Below, piece by piece: positions 13,101-22,870 of a stretch of DNA of 64,000 bases (its first letter is position 1; every line of letters starts with the position of its first letter). The stretch comes from Riptortus pedestris (lineage: Eukaryota > Arthropoda > Insecta > Hemiptera > Alydidae), in contig CM032228.1 in NCBI GenBank assembly GCA_019009955.1, forward strand, positions 201,548,501 through 201,612,500. Reading direction: 5' to 3'. The notes under the pieces are model-generated. The model had not been told where the DNA came from. It did no database searches and saw only the letters and a list, made by a program, of their open reading frames with translations. The translations under genes were made by a program, and so were the position numbers.

Positions 13101-15519
13101 GACATTTGGACTCAGTGTTAATGGGAGGTTCAAGCTCTTCCCTTACTTACATTAACTTAAATTCAACTAGAGAGCCAGAGTTGGACAAAAAGTAACTATA
13201 ACTACCAACTTTTAACTACAACTACTTTGGTTTGATTGTAGCTACTAATTACATTTGTAATTGATAGTTAACAGCGGGTAACTAAATGTTAGGAATTAGT
13301 AGTTAGTAGTTACATTTTTCCAACAACCAACTAAAAAAAGTAGTTAAGACCTTTTTTGAACTACCAATTACAAATGTAGTTGGTAATTATATAAGTTTTA
13401 ACTACTGATGATTGTAAAAGTACTTACTGGTTCAGCCTTATTGGGCTATTGCAATTGTTTTCAAGGGGGTTTGATTTTTATAAACAATTTTTATGTTTAA
13501 AATATCAGACATCATGAGACCTTTTATGTGAATTAAGTTTTCAGTTAACTACCAATTAGTAGTTTGTAGTTGAAAATATTAACTATATATTTTAATTAGT
13601 AGTTGGTAGTTAAGAATTTCTAATGTAATCACAAAAATTACTTGTTCATTTTCAATTATTAACTACTAGTTTATAGTTGCTTAACGCAAGTAGTTAATTT
13701 AATTAGTTAACTATTTTCCAACTCTGCTAGAGATAATGATTTTTTTGTAGGAAAATGCATGAACTTGAACTAACACCATCTAACTCTTTCAACTCCATCA
13801 ATCTTGATGGACATAGCTTTAAAGTTAATCTATCATTTTGGGAATAAATCCATTCGCAATTATCGACTATAACACTAACTCACTTAAGGAGGAAGAAACA
13901 TACTTCCAAAACCTGTTGAGTGACCGTAAGGAATCATATTATCGTTGGTGATCTGAATGCCAGACATCCTTCCGGAAACACTCCTTCAGCCAACAACCTC
14001 GTCACGGCGATGATGAAGTTTGGCTTCACCGTCGTGCACCCTAATGCTCATAACTATAGGAACACGACCAGAACGTCCATTTTAGACCTCTCATTGTCTC
14101 GCAACCCTCACAGAGCTGCAAAGTATTTCGCTTCGGACTTCGTCACTAGTGACCACTGCTAGTTCTATTTGAGCTGCGAGGTCGCCCTCCCAAACCCACA
14201 ATGTCCACTTACTCATTTCATAATGCGAACTTTTTTTTTTTTTTTTCTCCTTCGATGGAGCATGGAGGCAGCATCATTTATTCCTCCCCTACGCAGCTCA
14301 CTGCCATCCTGCGCTACACCAAGAGAGGTGAAACCCCTGATCTGGACAGGGTACAATACGAGCTATTGCTGCAGAAAGTCCGGTACCTGCCCCGACTCTA
14401 ACATGTTATGTCTAACATATATCTTATTGGCAAGGTACCAAAAGAAGCTTGTGGCTAGATCAAGGCAAGGCCATGATTTGAGGTTGGTCCTGAACTGTAG
14501 ACAGCACAAGGAATTCAGAATGAGAGAGTCCAGGATTTCTGTGTTCTCTCTAGGTGTCCTCGCCCAAATAGTTTAACCTATACATTATGGTAACTCTTGC
14601 CATCAATAGAAGTCTTGATATTGGTCTCTGACAAGATCCATCACTGTAGCTAATCCCTTTGTTTGCTGTGTGCTGTGCAGTGGAATCATTCTTGTTACCT
14701 TTTCTAAGGTAAGTAACTCTGTTCTGCTCATGATAGCACCATTATCATGTCTCTGTAAATATGTAAAAGCCATCAACCACCACAAGGACCCCATGCCGAA
14801 GAGCATCGTGTACGAGGTATGATTATGAGTTGCATCCACTAAGGTAAAACGAACAAATCTGTCAATTTGTAAAATAACTTTATTCCCAAAGGATCCATCT
14901 CACCTGCCTCCTCAGTGGTATGAAAACCGCGTGTAACAAACTAATAAAAAACTATTCTATTGAAGACCAAAAGTCCATAGGAACCTTGGCCACAAATCTC
15001 CCTTGTAGCATATCTTCTATAGAATGCTTACAAAAATAAGGAACTTACCTTTTAAATTGAACCACTCAGTCAGCCTACAAATAGACCTCATGCTGAGAGT
15101 ACCTGTTTTCTAAGGCTCGTAGCCTTCTAAGTGTAGAATAAATCAGAAATTATCTTGAATTAGAAGCAAACGTAGCGTCTCCTTCAGTCGAGTAATGAGG
15201 CTTTGGGATCCTTCAACTGTGGGTAGTCTCAAGTAAAATCCCACAACTCTTTGACTGATAAGAGAGAGTCTTCACTTAGGAAATTCATGGCTCTAGGTAA
15301 TACCTCAGAAAGCTTACTTATATTTAGACATATTTTCCAGATCAGTACTACTGCTATCACATTTATAGCTCTTAGACTGGACAAAGTGCTACTATCTATT
15401 CAGGGATGGAACTGCTACTTCGCATTCACTGTTATGCTAATATTATTATTTTTTCAATGATTATATAGATCCTGAAACGAGCCTACTCCTATGTGAACAT
15501 TTTGAATGCCACAAACTAA
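169..15519 (+). CDS. Odorant receptor (insect 7-TM Or family), C-terminal 356 residues, 7 exons, 5' end outside window
   Basis: Insect odorant receptors are ligand-selecting subunits that assemble with Orco into cation channels in the dendrite membrane of olfactory neurons. Exons at 169-377, 5057-5366, 6282-6406, 8480-8579, 9297-9413, 11418-11576 and 15469-15519 join in phase (2,0,2,0,0,0) at GT/AG sites and give one open frame of 357 codons with its stop. In order it shows the end of TM2, a basic loop, TM3, an extracellular loop, TM4, a long intracellular loop, TM5, TM6 (ending YCSFSENL), the conserved loop with ALYSTSWPDRDK, and TM7 ending in SYVNILNATN. This order and the C-terminal signature are typical of the family. 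Usual length is about 400-450 residues, so roughly the first 60-90 (N-terminus, TM1, part of TM2) lie upstream of base 1. No internal stop or frameshift is seen, so the gene looks functional. The subfamily cannot be assigned; an expression-only exon could have been missed. Confidence 0.9.
846..1040 (-). mobile_element. SINE family S1, old copy
   Basis: On the minus strand the body matches the copy at 55840-56068, including GTAACCTGTAGATAAC and a decayed B box around 970-985. It lies in the first receptor intron of this window. No target-site duplication was recognised. Confidence 0.6.
1443..1855 (-). repeat. Family A repeat, minus orientation
   Basis: It starts with AGTCCGTCACTCAGGGGCTG and AAGCAGATTTCCCACGTG and continues through the A+T body to the GTTTGGTGACG region near 1840. 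It is a typical minus copy lacking the distal palindromic end. Confidence 0.7.
1861..3380. other. Intron sequence without recognised features
   Basis: Part of the first receptor intron in the window. I see no exon, mobile-element signature or structured repeat here beyond ordinary AT-rich sequence. Confidence 0.5.
3381..3575 (-). repeat. Family A repeat, terminal part only
   Basis: AGTTCGTCACACAGAGGCTG and AAGCAGATTTCCCTCGTGAAG mark the terminus. The copy stops where the next repeat begins near 3580. Confidence 0.55.
3585..4965 (+). repeat. Three copies, in part truncated, of a stem-loop-bearing repeat (family B)
   Basis: Copies near 3585-4045, 4157-4745 and 4745-4965. Shared parts are CCGGGAATTCATTTGAG, TTTTGACATTTACCCGTCCC, a stem AACAAAAGTT..AACTTTTGTT, and a 3' module with TTTCATAAAATTCGGTTCAG followed by an (AAAC)n-like tail. 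A fourth copy is at 57452-58690. The 3' module resembles the ends of LINE-derived insect repeats, but no coding sequence is present. Confidence 0.65.
5057..5366 (+). CDS. Odorant receptor exon b (TM3, second extracellular loop, TM4)
   Basis: The acceptor is GTTACAG and the donor is GAG|GTATGT. The first base completes a Lys codon with the previous exon. The product runs from YFSSFIIFSALYMTWVLPL (TM3) through an extracellular loop with possible N-glycosylation at NST, into IGLLILSIDLTIVSFIHM (TM4) and ends at LIRSVNE. At 103 residues it is the largest exon. It ends in phase 0. Confidence 0.9.
5570..5960 (+). mobile_element. Second, unrelated SINE-like repeat
   Basis: GCCCTAAGGGCTAAAGCG (A-box-like) is followed about 60 bases later by GCAGGCTCGATCCCCG (a good B box), the spacing of a tRNA promoter with an expanded (TCTA)n between. 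The GC-richer body continues to about 5960. It sits in the intron between receptor exons b and c. Without a second copy here, the limits are uncertain. Confidence 0.45.
6282..6406 (+). CDS. Odorant receptor exon c (second intracellular loop)
   Basis: The acceptor TTTCTGTTTCAG and donor GA|GTAAGC flank 41 codons plus two bases. The product starts LKERARQTLPNKKDD and ends VENIQHHQVLIE, the last Glu being completed by the next exon. The HHQ-L-I-E stretch before TM5 is usual in insect odorant receptors. A 111-residue open frame on the opposite strand over the same bases is a shadow. Confidence 0.9.
6694..7935. mobile_element. Family A pair forming a long terminal-inverted-repeat element
   Basis: The left arm (about 6694-7040) and right arm (about 7530-7935) are inverted copies: GTCCGTCACGCAGGG at the left answers CCTGCGGGACGGAC at the right, and the G-run flanked by AAGGCGGGG near 7010 answers the C-run near 7540. 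The interior carries a plus-oriented family A body. There is no coding capacity, so this is a foldback-type non-autonomous element or two copies joined tail to tail. Confidence 0.6.
8480..8579 (+). CDS. Odorant receptor exon d (TM5)
   Basis: The acceptor is CTTCCCACAG and the donor is ACT|GTAAGT. The product is YQQALQKLVDLWFLILFVG followed by a hydrophobic segment ending YLITT, which is TM5. It has 33 codons plus the base that closes the split Glu codon and ends in phase 0. Confidence 0.9.
9297..9413 (+). CDS. Odorant receptor exon e (TM6)
   Basis: The acceptor is ACTTTCTTTCAG and the donor is TCA|GTGAGT. It has 39 codons in phase 0 on both sides: MKITSGRSLFGLFMNLMYL and onward to CSFSENLASS. 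Short, phase-0 exons at this point are common in the family. Confidence 0.92.
9608..10800. repeat. Two family A copies, minus (9608-10330) then plus (10330-10800)
   Basis: AGTCCATCATGCAGGC and AAGCAGATTTCTC open the minus copy; GGGAAATCTCCTTAGTTTAC and ATAACGGCTTTTT close the plus copy. The minus copy carries a (TA)n run at 10131-10184. A minus/plus pair again surrounds degenerate family A body sequence. Confidence 0.6.
11165..11330 (-). mobile_element. SINE family S1 copy
   Basis: Minus-strand match to the S1 body (AACCTGTAGATAACA) and to the head (GGCAAACCTAG, B-box region GTTTGACTCCC). It lies just upstream of receptor exon f. Confidence 0.6.
11418..11576 (+). CDS. Odorant receptor exon f (third intracellular loop and start of TM7)
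   Basis: The acceptor is TCATTTGCAG and the donor is CAG|GTAGTT. It has 53 codons in phase 0. It holds the most conserved part of the family, SEEFQNALYSTSWPD and the basic stretch FRLRVSKIAVFSLDVYSQ. A decayed duplicate of this exon lies about 3 kb downstream, at 14410-14575. Confidence 0.95.
11577..13167. other. Last receptor intron, first part: no recognised feature
   Basis: Moderately GC-richer patches between 11640 and 12660 look like old retroelement debris, but no protein signature survives in any frame that I can name. Confidence 0.35.
13176..13726. mobile_element. hAT-type MITE
   Basis: Termini CCAGAGTTGG and CCAACTCTG are inverted. Flanks CTAGAGAG (13168-13175) and CTAGAGAT (13727-13734) match at 7 of 8 positions, an 8-bp target-site duplication as made by hAT transposases. 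The interior of about 550 bases is packed with TAACTA/TAGTTA motifs in both orientations, as in hAT subterminal regions, and codes for nothing. Confidence 0.8.
13850..14400 (+). mobile_element. LINE fragment: endonuclease domain, broken
   Basis: The frame from 13920 reads HIIVGDLNARHPSGNT and later ILDLSLSR and TSDHC. These are the GDLNA, LD and SDH signature positions of the apurinic-type endonuclease of Jockey/R1/I-like LINEs. The preceding stretch (ETYFQNLLS) is in another frame, and a poly(T) near 14230 breaks the following linker. No reverse transcriptase follows, so this is a dead fragment within the last receptor intron. Confidence 0.75.
14410..14575 (+). pseudogene. Decayed duplicate of odorant receptor exon f inside the last intron
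   Basis: The frame reads DLRLVLNCRQHKEFRMRES and then RISVFSLGVLAQ. This is a clear relative of exon f (NLRLVLYYSQQKDFRLRVS, KIAVFSLDVYSQ). The upstream half, WLDQGKA in another frame, corresponds to WPDRDKH of exon f, so there is a frameshift between the halves. The donor that should follow CAA is ATAG instead of GTAG. Together these mark it as a dead copy, left by duplication of this exon or of a whole neighbouring receptor gene. Confidence 0.75.
15469..15519 (+). CDS. Odorant receptor exon g (end of TM7, stop)
   Basis: The acceptor is ATTATATAG. Sixteen codons, ILKRAYSYVNILNATN, are followed by TAA. This matches the invariant S/A-Y-x-x-x-x-x-L end of insect odorant receptors and joins exon f in phase 0 across a 3.9-kb intron. 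Confidence 0.93.
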   Translation: MLKRAYSYVNILNATN

Positions 15520-15750
15520 AACAACCCAGGAAGCAAACCGGCAGCCGACCATGCTCACAAGGACAACATGTTACAGGTAATTTACCTCCACATATAATAA
15601 CGTAGGTATCGACCAAAAGTTTGGATTGTTAATTTTGGCTGATGTTTATGTTTTTGGCATGCTGAAACCGAAAATGAATGCTGTTTTCTTCCATCATGTT
15701 GACAAGATAGAGAAGATATGGTGAATCTTTCAAGTATTTCAAACTTCCTG

Positions 15751-15756
15751 AATAAA
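15751..15756 (+). terminator. Candidate poly(A) signal of the odorant receptor gene
   Basis: AATAAA lies 232 bases after the stop codon. It is the first such hexamer downstream. This is position only; no transcript evidence. Confidence 0.35.
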
Positions 15757-16828
15757 GCCAACCTAAAAAAAATAATCTTTATCGTTCCCCCAAATATCAG
15801 AAAACTTTCATGAGATCCGCGTTTCAATGGAGCCATGAATGGTAAAGGAAAGGAAGCCTGGAAATCGTTTTGACAAGTTGTTGATTAGTTAAGCGAAGTA
15901 TTGCAGGTATATTCAATTCTTCCACTCAAGTGTGAACTATTTCCCGGAGAACTGAGGAAATGCCAATGAAGAACATGGGGAAAGGTTTCACAAAGACTTC
16001 AAGGAAACGGAATGGATGCACCCATGTAAGTGAAAATAAAATGGCTGACTATTGCTAGATGCTACATCGTAAATCATTTGAAGCGACACCCGAAGAAGTT
16101 TCCAAGAGAAGAAGAAAGGTTTTAATAATAAATTACAAAATTGAATAAATGTGTGCAATGTTTTATACCTACAAATTTATATACATACAGATTAATGTAA
16201 AATATTCATACCAATAAATTTATAATAAAATAAAAACTATCAGCTGATACTGATTCCCCTGATAATCATTTTCACTACTATGCTCAGTCCAGCTCTAGAT
16301 GCAACAAAATCAGAACGTGATGGTAGATAAAGAAGTTCATTTTAGGTTTCAACAAATCAAAAAATATAAAGATCAGAAGATATTATCAAATCAAATTACA
16401 AAAAGATAATTTTTGAAGACCTATGTAGTGTAAAAATGATTTATTTTTTTCATTTATTTATTTACTTATTTAAGGTCACCCGCGACTAAGCGATTTTGCC
16501 CAAACATAATAAGAGAGCATTATATAAAAGTAATAAAGACAACAAATGAACATTACAAGTAATAAATATTACTACATCAGAACTTTAACGTTTAATTTCT
16601 TCAGCTCCTTGTAGCTATATCATTGTAATGTTTTTCGATGTGTGTTCCAATAGATGTTTATGTATTTGTGTAATTATGGGGCGATTATTGTAAATTTTAT
16701 CTACCATATGGAAAGTTAAGACCTTAAAGAATCAAAGAATAGTAATACTTTAGAATTTTGGAAATTGTCTAGATTTGAAAGAGATCCATTTATGTCCTGT
16801 AATTCTGCCGTTATTCTAGTTCGTCTTT

Positions 16829-17736
16829 TAGCAGATTTCCCTTCAGGGAAATTAGCTATTGAGGTCGTACTCATGACGCGATTTTCGAAAAATTTCTTCA
16901 AATGTCCATCGATCCTACCCAGGAGATGACGAAAATGAGGTCCGTTCAAAATTATATATATATATATATATATATATTTGTCTGTTAACGCTCTAGCGGT
17001 CGCAATTTTTGTTTCATCATTACGAAACTCGATATTTAACCGTTTTATGTAAAAAGACAGATCAAGTTCGTTAATGGCTGAAATCGGACCAGAGGGAGGG
17101 GAGGTTTAGAGGGAGATTTTCGAAAATTCGAAATCTCTCCGTTATTATGCGTTGGATCGAAAAATTGTATAGAACCAATCATATTGCAAATTACATTTAC
17201 TATAAATATTGTTCTTACATTTATTCTCTATCTTGAATATTAACCGAGATATTTGCATTTTTAACAAGTCTGTGGGAAATGTCGGGTATTGTTCAGATTA
17301 GTTCGGAAGTTTCCTTAACTGTTCGGCTTGTTAGTTATTAAAATATAAATTGGTAATTCAAATAAAGGGTTAGAACCGCCAATATAAATGATACTGCTGT
17401 TATACCTGTCGGTGGATACCGTCGTCACTGGCTGATGTTCGAGTACAGCTGGCAAGCGCTTTCGATGCAATGGCACCATCTTCAAGCCCGTCAAAAAGTT
17501 GTACTCCAACTTACAACTTTCTGTAAGTCTTTCTGTTGACGACTGTCTCCACAAACAGGTAAATTATTCTTACAATTCAGAAGCCGTTTCATTAATTAAA
17601 ATTAACTGAAAGATTTCTCATTACCGTTTGTATTTAGTCATGGTGGTGTTGTGTTACCAATATGCAGATTTCTCTATTGTAAAATTTCACATGGGAAATC
17701 TGCTTAGTTACGCAGACCCTGCGTGACGGACTTTTT
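16829..17736 (+). repeat. Family A repeat, longest plus-strand copy
   Basis: It opens with TTAGCAGATTTCCCTTCAGG, followed by CATCGATCCTACCCAGGAG, a (TA)n run at 16958-16977, TGTTAACGCTCTAGCGGTCG and the A+T body, and ends GGGAAATCTGCTTAG..GACGGACTTTTT. A copy of the 45-46 kb foldback family (17335-17560) is inserted near its end. Confidence 0.75.
17335..17560 (+). mobile_element. Third copy of the foldback family also seen at 45.2 and 46.0 kb
   Basis: It shares ACCGTCGTCACTGGCTG, GCTTTCGATGCAATGGCACC and ATCTTCAAG with the copy at 45185-45370, and AAAGGGTTAGAACCGCC with the minus copy at 45830-46080. On the minus strand it stays open for 79 codons and includes LKMVPLHRKRLPAVLEHQP. That open frame could be a coding remnant. 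The class is unknown; a Penelope-like origin is possible but unproven. Confidence 0.5.
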
Positions 17737-17739
17737 AGT

Positions 17740-20700
17740 TTTATATTATCAAGTCGTTTATAAAAGTGGCTACTGCTATCCCATTGTCTGTCTTTGATCA
17801 GTAAAATCGTTTAGTGCTTTATGGTTGTTTGAAGTAATTGATTATAAGCTGTACGATGAAATTTGGAAGAACGTTTATCCTTTTTAATAAACTTATTTAA
17901 CGCTAAATTTATTTTTAAGTTTGTTACTCTCTAAGGAGGTTTCTGTTTCTGTGGAAGGGAGTCTGTAAGTTATCTGCAAAAGGAGTGTATTCTAATGTAC
18001 GAATTAATAGCGGCTCGAGTTAGGTGCGTTATGGATGGTATTTGAAAAAGAATGGGTTATTTAAAAATGTATTCACACATGCTGTGAACAATGTGTTCCA
18101 TTTTAATAGAAAATTTAAGGTGAGGATTTAGCCCCTATACTCTAAAGGTAGTTCTCCTGATTCAACACAGTAACTCTTCCTCTGGTGATTGTCAGTAGAG
18201 GAGTGTGAGGTTTTTATATGAAATTTTTAAAAATCTATCTATTCTAGCGGTGATTAATGAATTCTTTGTCAATTTGGATGACAACAGTCCACAGGGACAG
18301 ATGATGCTGCGTTGTAGAGTATGGGGTTCCAAGGTAACGTTAGTGTGGTAACTTTGTTATTAGTAAAAAAAAAAGCTGTTGGTGAAAGCGAAGAAGAATA
18401 GGAAAAGAGGTCGACAAGAGACAAGGCAATTCTTTAATCCGGTGGTGGGTGGGATATTGTGGCCGCTTGATAAGATTAATTTCATTATGGAAACTATATA
18501 GAGAAAAGAGTGTAACGAGATGGGACTTTAAGGACATGATATTGTTCATTATTACTAATTAAAAAATAGGAGTTATCCAAAGCTGCTGGATTTGTTGGAA
18601 ACTAAGGTTTCAGTGCTCATATAACTCTAAAAGTAATTTAGGGCTCGCCGTTTGCTGTCCAAAATATGGCATGACAAAGTCAGAATGAAATTGTGGTACT
18701 TACCGATTATCGGGAGGTCACCCATATAAAGACGATTATTAAATCCTAATTGAAAATAAATAAACACCATTATTTAAAATAACACTTCTAGAATTGATTT
18801 GAATGACAGCTTGTAATTATAATTAGAGTTATTTCAAAACTGATCGATGTCACCGAGTAGCTGCGTAAAGTGGTCGTCCCCGGCCGTCACGTGCCACATG
18901 AACTCTACAAGCTAGCTGTCCAAGTGTTGTCATAATAAACTATCACCAGGTGATGTTAATAAACACCAAGTGGTGTTAATAAACGATCACTCATTTTCTG
19001 ATAACAAAAGAAACAGAATGGCTAAGATAACCTAGTCAAGTATGAACAGTCTATAGCAATAACAGTGAATAGCGGTTGAACCAGAAAATATTTTATCTGT
19101 AAATAATGAGTGGCCTCCCGTTAACCATTTTGTTATTTATGAATTCTAGAAATGAAATTTTGAATAATAAAGTGATTTTCTTTTAATTGTGGTGTAATAA
19201 TCATCTTTAAATGGGTGACCTGTAATAAGTGGAGTGTAATCCATTCTTTGTAGCTCGTGCACAAATATATACATTGGTTAAACAGGTAGGAGCCACTAGG
19301 GAAAGATTAAAGAACATAAGCCCAAATCAACAAAAGCCTCTATTCTGAAGGGCAAAATGCATCATCAGAACAACCATGTATTTGATGGAGCTTTGATAAA
19401 CCCGCAGACAATTCCTTCCAGGCAGCTTGGATATTTCTGAAATAATAGAAATAAAAATATATAAGAAAAGTAAAGGTAACCATTCTTAATATGCATAAAT
19501 ATGATTACCATCCTGAGAGCTCAGGGAAAAGAATGGGAATTTGATGAGACGCTGGAGTAAGTTGCCCCGCGCCATGAAAGGATCGGACTTAGCCAGTATC
19601 AACACTCTACTCCGAGTTGAAACTGGAACATAGTCTATCAGTAGTATGGTAGGTCTGCCATTGTTATTACTATTTGCCAGTCAATACTTCTTTTTATTTT
19701 CGACATTATCTCACGCTTTTGGGTCCTTTTTGAACTTACACATATTCACAATCTTAATTATATATTAATATTTATGCTAATATTTTTTTTTAAATTTTAA
19801 TCTTTATTGATTTTAACCTACTGACGCATGTAGGAGACTATTTTTATTTTCGTTTTGTGTTTTTTAGCTGAGGACTGGTAACCCGTTCAGTCACTGAAAT
19901 CGTTAGTAAAAATATATACTTTAAGAAAACCAATCTCTTTTTATTACCCTTTATTTGCATATGGATGTATGAGGCTTTCAACTTTATACATTTTGCATTC
20001 AGCCACCGTCTCAAAACAGGAAATACTAGTATATGCTTAATTGTAACTTGAAGAACAAATGGGCGTGACGTTCTTCGAAAGGTCCAAAATATAAAATTGA
20101 TTATTTGAAAACAAACTATAGACATAAATTAATATATTTTAAAGACATTAATATTTTCCGATTTTTTTCTCCAACGGCAATTATTTGTTCGTCTTGGGAG
20201 AATTCTCTCTACTGGAATGTGTATGAAAAGACAATCCTGAGTGTTTTTTTTTCTAAAAAAATATTCTACAAAGAACCTTAAAATGAGAAGGCATGAATCT
20301 AAACTGAGACGAACGCTAAATATACATACCCCGATTTGAAACACTTGAAACAATATTTGTATTCCGTAAAAAGCTAGAATTCTGCAACGTGTTATGTCAT
20401 CATGTAAAACAATGTAAGAAACTTTGTATATAACAGAAAAATTAAAGCTAAAAGGTTCTTGAGGAATAGCATAGGATTGAAGGGATTGCTAGAAGTGTTC
20501 AGCCAATTTCAACGATTCTAACTGATAAGTGAATGGAATTTGACTGTTTGTTATTAAATAGCAACACTCATCTCTACATAATAAAATTCAGTCCTTAAGG
20601 GGAATTATTCCTCAAATTTCAATCGATTCTAACTAGTAGATGAATGTATGAAGCCCTTTTAAATTTATATTTGTACTAGCTGGGGTACTCGGAATATCTT

Positions 20701-21125
20701 AATAAAAGTATTTGTTGTGTAAGGTTTCTCTGTGTATGTGTTATTGTTTTCTGAACATGTATTTTTTTCAAAACATATGTACAATATAATTCACAATCAC
20801 TGATAATATTCTACATTAACTAAAAATAAAAGTTGATTTTCCCAAATGGACCCAATGTACAGCGACGGAAACTATTTTGTGTAATTAATTGCAGTTATTA
20901 AAAATACTCTTGAGTTTCTGTAGAGTAAACTTTATATTCACAATGGTACAAACTATTTTCAGTAAAGTATAACGTATTAACTGAGCAGTATTAATAAATA
21001 ATAGAAATAACTGGGTAAACCTTCCCAACACTTTCAATTCCCTAGCTTTCATCCTATTTTCCAATCTCTCTTCATTTCTAATCCTCAAAGTATTAATAAG
21101 TCCATAACACAATGACTCCATATAT
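17740..21125. other. Intergenic region with no recognised gene
   Basis: Apart from the small repeat near 18.95 kb I see only AT-rich sequence and short chance open frames without family signatures. Confidence 0.45.
18933..18990. repeat. Short repeated unit with two adjacent small palindromes
   Basis: Two adjacent units begin AATAAAC and contain ATCACC-A-GGTGAT and ACACCA-AG-TGGTGT respectively, then AATAAACGATCAC starts a third. The function is unknown; it may be part of an old LTR. Confidence 0.4.
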
Positions 21126-21129
21126 TCTC

Positions 21130-22390
21130 TATTTCTTAGTAAAAATCATTGAAAGAAGTGGGTGTTAATGAAGACTGAAAACCAGAAAGTACGAATAACT
21201 CATTTAATATTTGATCTACGAAAAAATGTACAGGATAATAATTATAGTGTCAGCAGTTTAGCAAAATTGATTCTATAAAATATTTCATTACGATTCATAA
21301 TTACTGCTGATATTATGAATTTTCTAATTCCACTCAACCCACCCACCCTGCGATTCCTCAACGGTTTCGAATTGTTCTTTAGTTTTTCATAAAAAAGTTC
21401 ATATCAAGTTTGCTCACATGGTAAACCTAGAGTGGCGAGTTCGATTCTTGCCTGGGCAAAGGAAATTATTTAGTGACGAAATTCATTAAATAACGTCCTA
21501 AAATCCCACCCTGGCTAGAAAAGGGCGGTAACCTGTAGATAACCCGTCCCGATTAGCCTAAGTTGCAAAAAGTGGACGTTAATAAATAATAATAATAATA
21601 ATATCAAGTTTGGTAATGATTAAAAAATCTGGGCCCGCTAGAGCGTTAACAGGCATACGGGTATATATATCATCGTCATCAACGTTCGTCATCTGGTAGG
21701 ATCGATGGACATTTGAAGACATTTTTTAAAAATCGCGTCATAACCTCAATATCTGATTTCCCTTGAAGAGACTTTACGCAAGAGTTATATGCATACACTC
21801 AGAAACATTAAACTATTCGTAGTCCGTTCCGTCCCTACTAATCGTAGGGAGAAGCTCATAGCCCAAGATGATGTAAGGTTAGAAGTTGTGAGTCAAGGCG
21901 AGGAACTCTGTGAGTTCCACAAAGGTAGCCTGCCCCCCCCCCCTTTGCTACGTACATGCTTTCCAAAAAACACATAGGAAGCAAAATATGGTGATTTTTC
22001 ATTTTAGGCCTCCTCACTCCTGTTCTTCTCAGATAATACTAGCATTGTCTAAAAACGAAGTTAGGTTAACAAAACAAAGTTATTTATTTTGTTATTTAAT
22101 GTAGCTTTAGTTATATTCATCTGGCTGATCCGAACTAAAAAAATCTATCACGCATTGGCTGCGTAAACTAAGCACATTTCCTATCGGTCTGCATGATTCT
22201 CTACTTCTCTTACGAGATACATATTTCTAATTTCCCAATTATCCCTCCCCCCCCCTCCTATTCCTGATCCAATTTCGGTCATTATAAATGAGTGTGCACG
22301 GATGCTTGCGTGTACGTGTGTGACATCGTCTAGATTGATCAATATATATTTGAAGAAAGTTCTCATTAATATTGTCATGAATACAAATTC
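21130..22390 (-). repeat. Family A copies, minus orientation, the first interrupted by a SINE
   Basis: The first copy runs about 21130-21785 and ends in the CTGATTTCCCTTGAAG region. A second terminal piece starts near 22138 (ATCTATCACGCATTGGCTG, AAGCACATTTCC). Both have diverged strongly from the 48-50 kb copies. Confidence 0.55.
21413..21600 (+). mobile_element. SINE family S1 copy with 12-bp target-site duplications
   Basis: This copy lacks the tRNA 5' head and starts just upstream of the B box (GAGTTCGATTC), runs through the S1 body and ends in an (AAT)n tail. It is bracketed by exact direct repeats ATATCAAGTTTG at 21401-21412 and 21601-21612, the target-site duplication. The host sequence is an older minus-strand family A repeat, so the SINE is the younger insertion. 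Confidence 0.85.
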
Positions 22391-22836
22391 AATGACTGAA
22401 CTTTACAGCTTTTGAAGAATACATACACATATTCCAGAATATTAATTAGAAAGAAAAACAATAATGATTATATTTTCATTTTTATCTCAAGAACTAAATA
22501 TTTTATAAAACGCGATACACTGTGGCCCAAAAACAGATTATCTTTCCGTTTATGGGGGATTCTTATATTTTGATTTGGAAAATTCTGAATTCTTGTCATT
22601 GTTACAACCATATCGTTGCGAAATATGCATCCATTGATCTACGAGTACTTCAGGAATTTGTTTGCTACTAAAAAATTACGTATCTTTAATCACGTGTTTA
22701 AGAAGTAGAGAGAAAATGAGGGCAACCCTACAAAATGTTGTCGCCAGGGAGGGAATCTAAAACCTTCTAGACGGTCCGATTCTGACCAATCAGCAGATGA
22801 GTTGGCGCCTCGAACTTACTAGAGCAGTCACCAAGC

Positions 22837-22843
22837 TATATAA
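22837..22843 (+). promoter_or_regulatory. TATA box of the LTR promoter
   Basis: TATATAA in a GC-richer setting (AGCTATATAAAGTCGCC) about 100 bases into the LTR, where the U3 promoter is expected. Confidence 0.5.
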
Positions 22844-22870
22844 AGTCGCCCTGCTCGACATCAACGCATT

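Noticed and set aside
14603..14839. 78-codon minus-strand frame just after the dead exon copy
   Set aside because: No motif recognised, no splice sites or repeat partner in the window; too little to call a gene.
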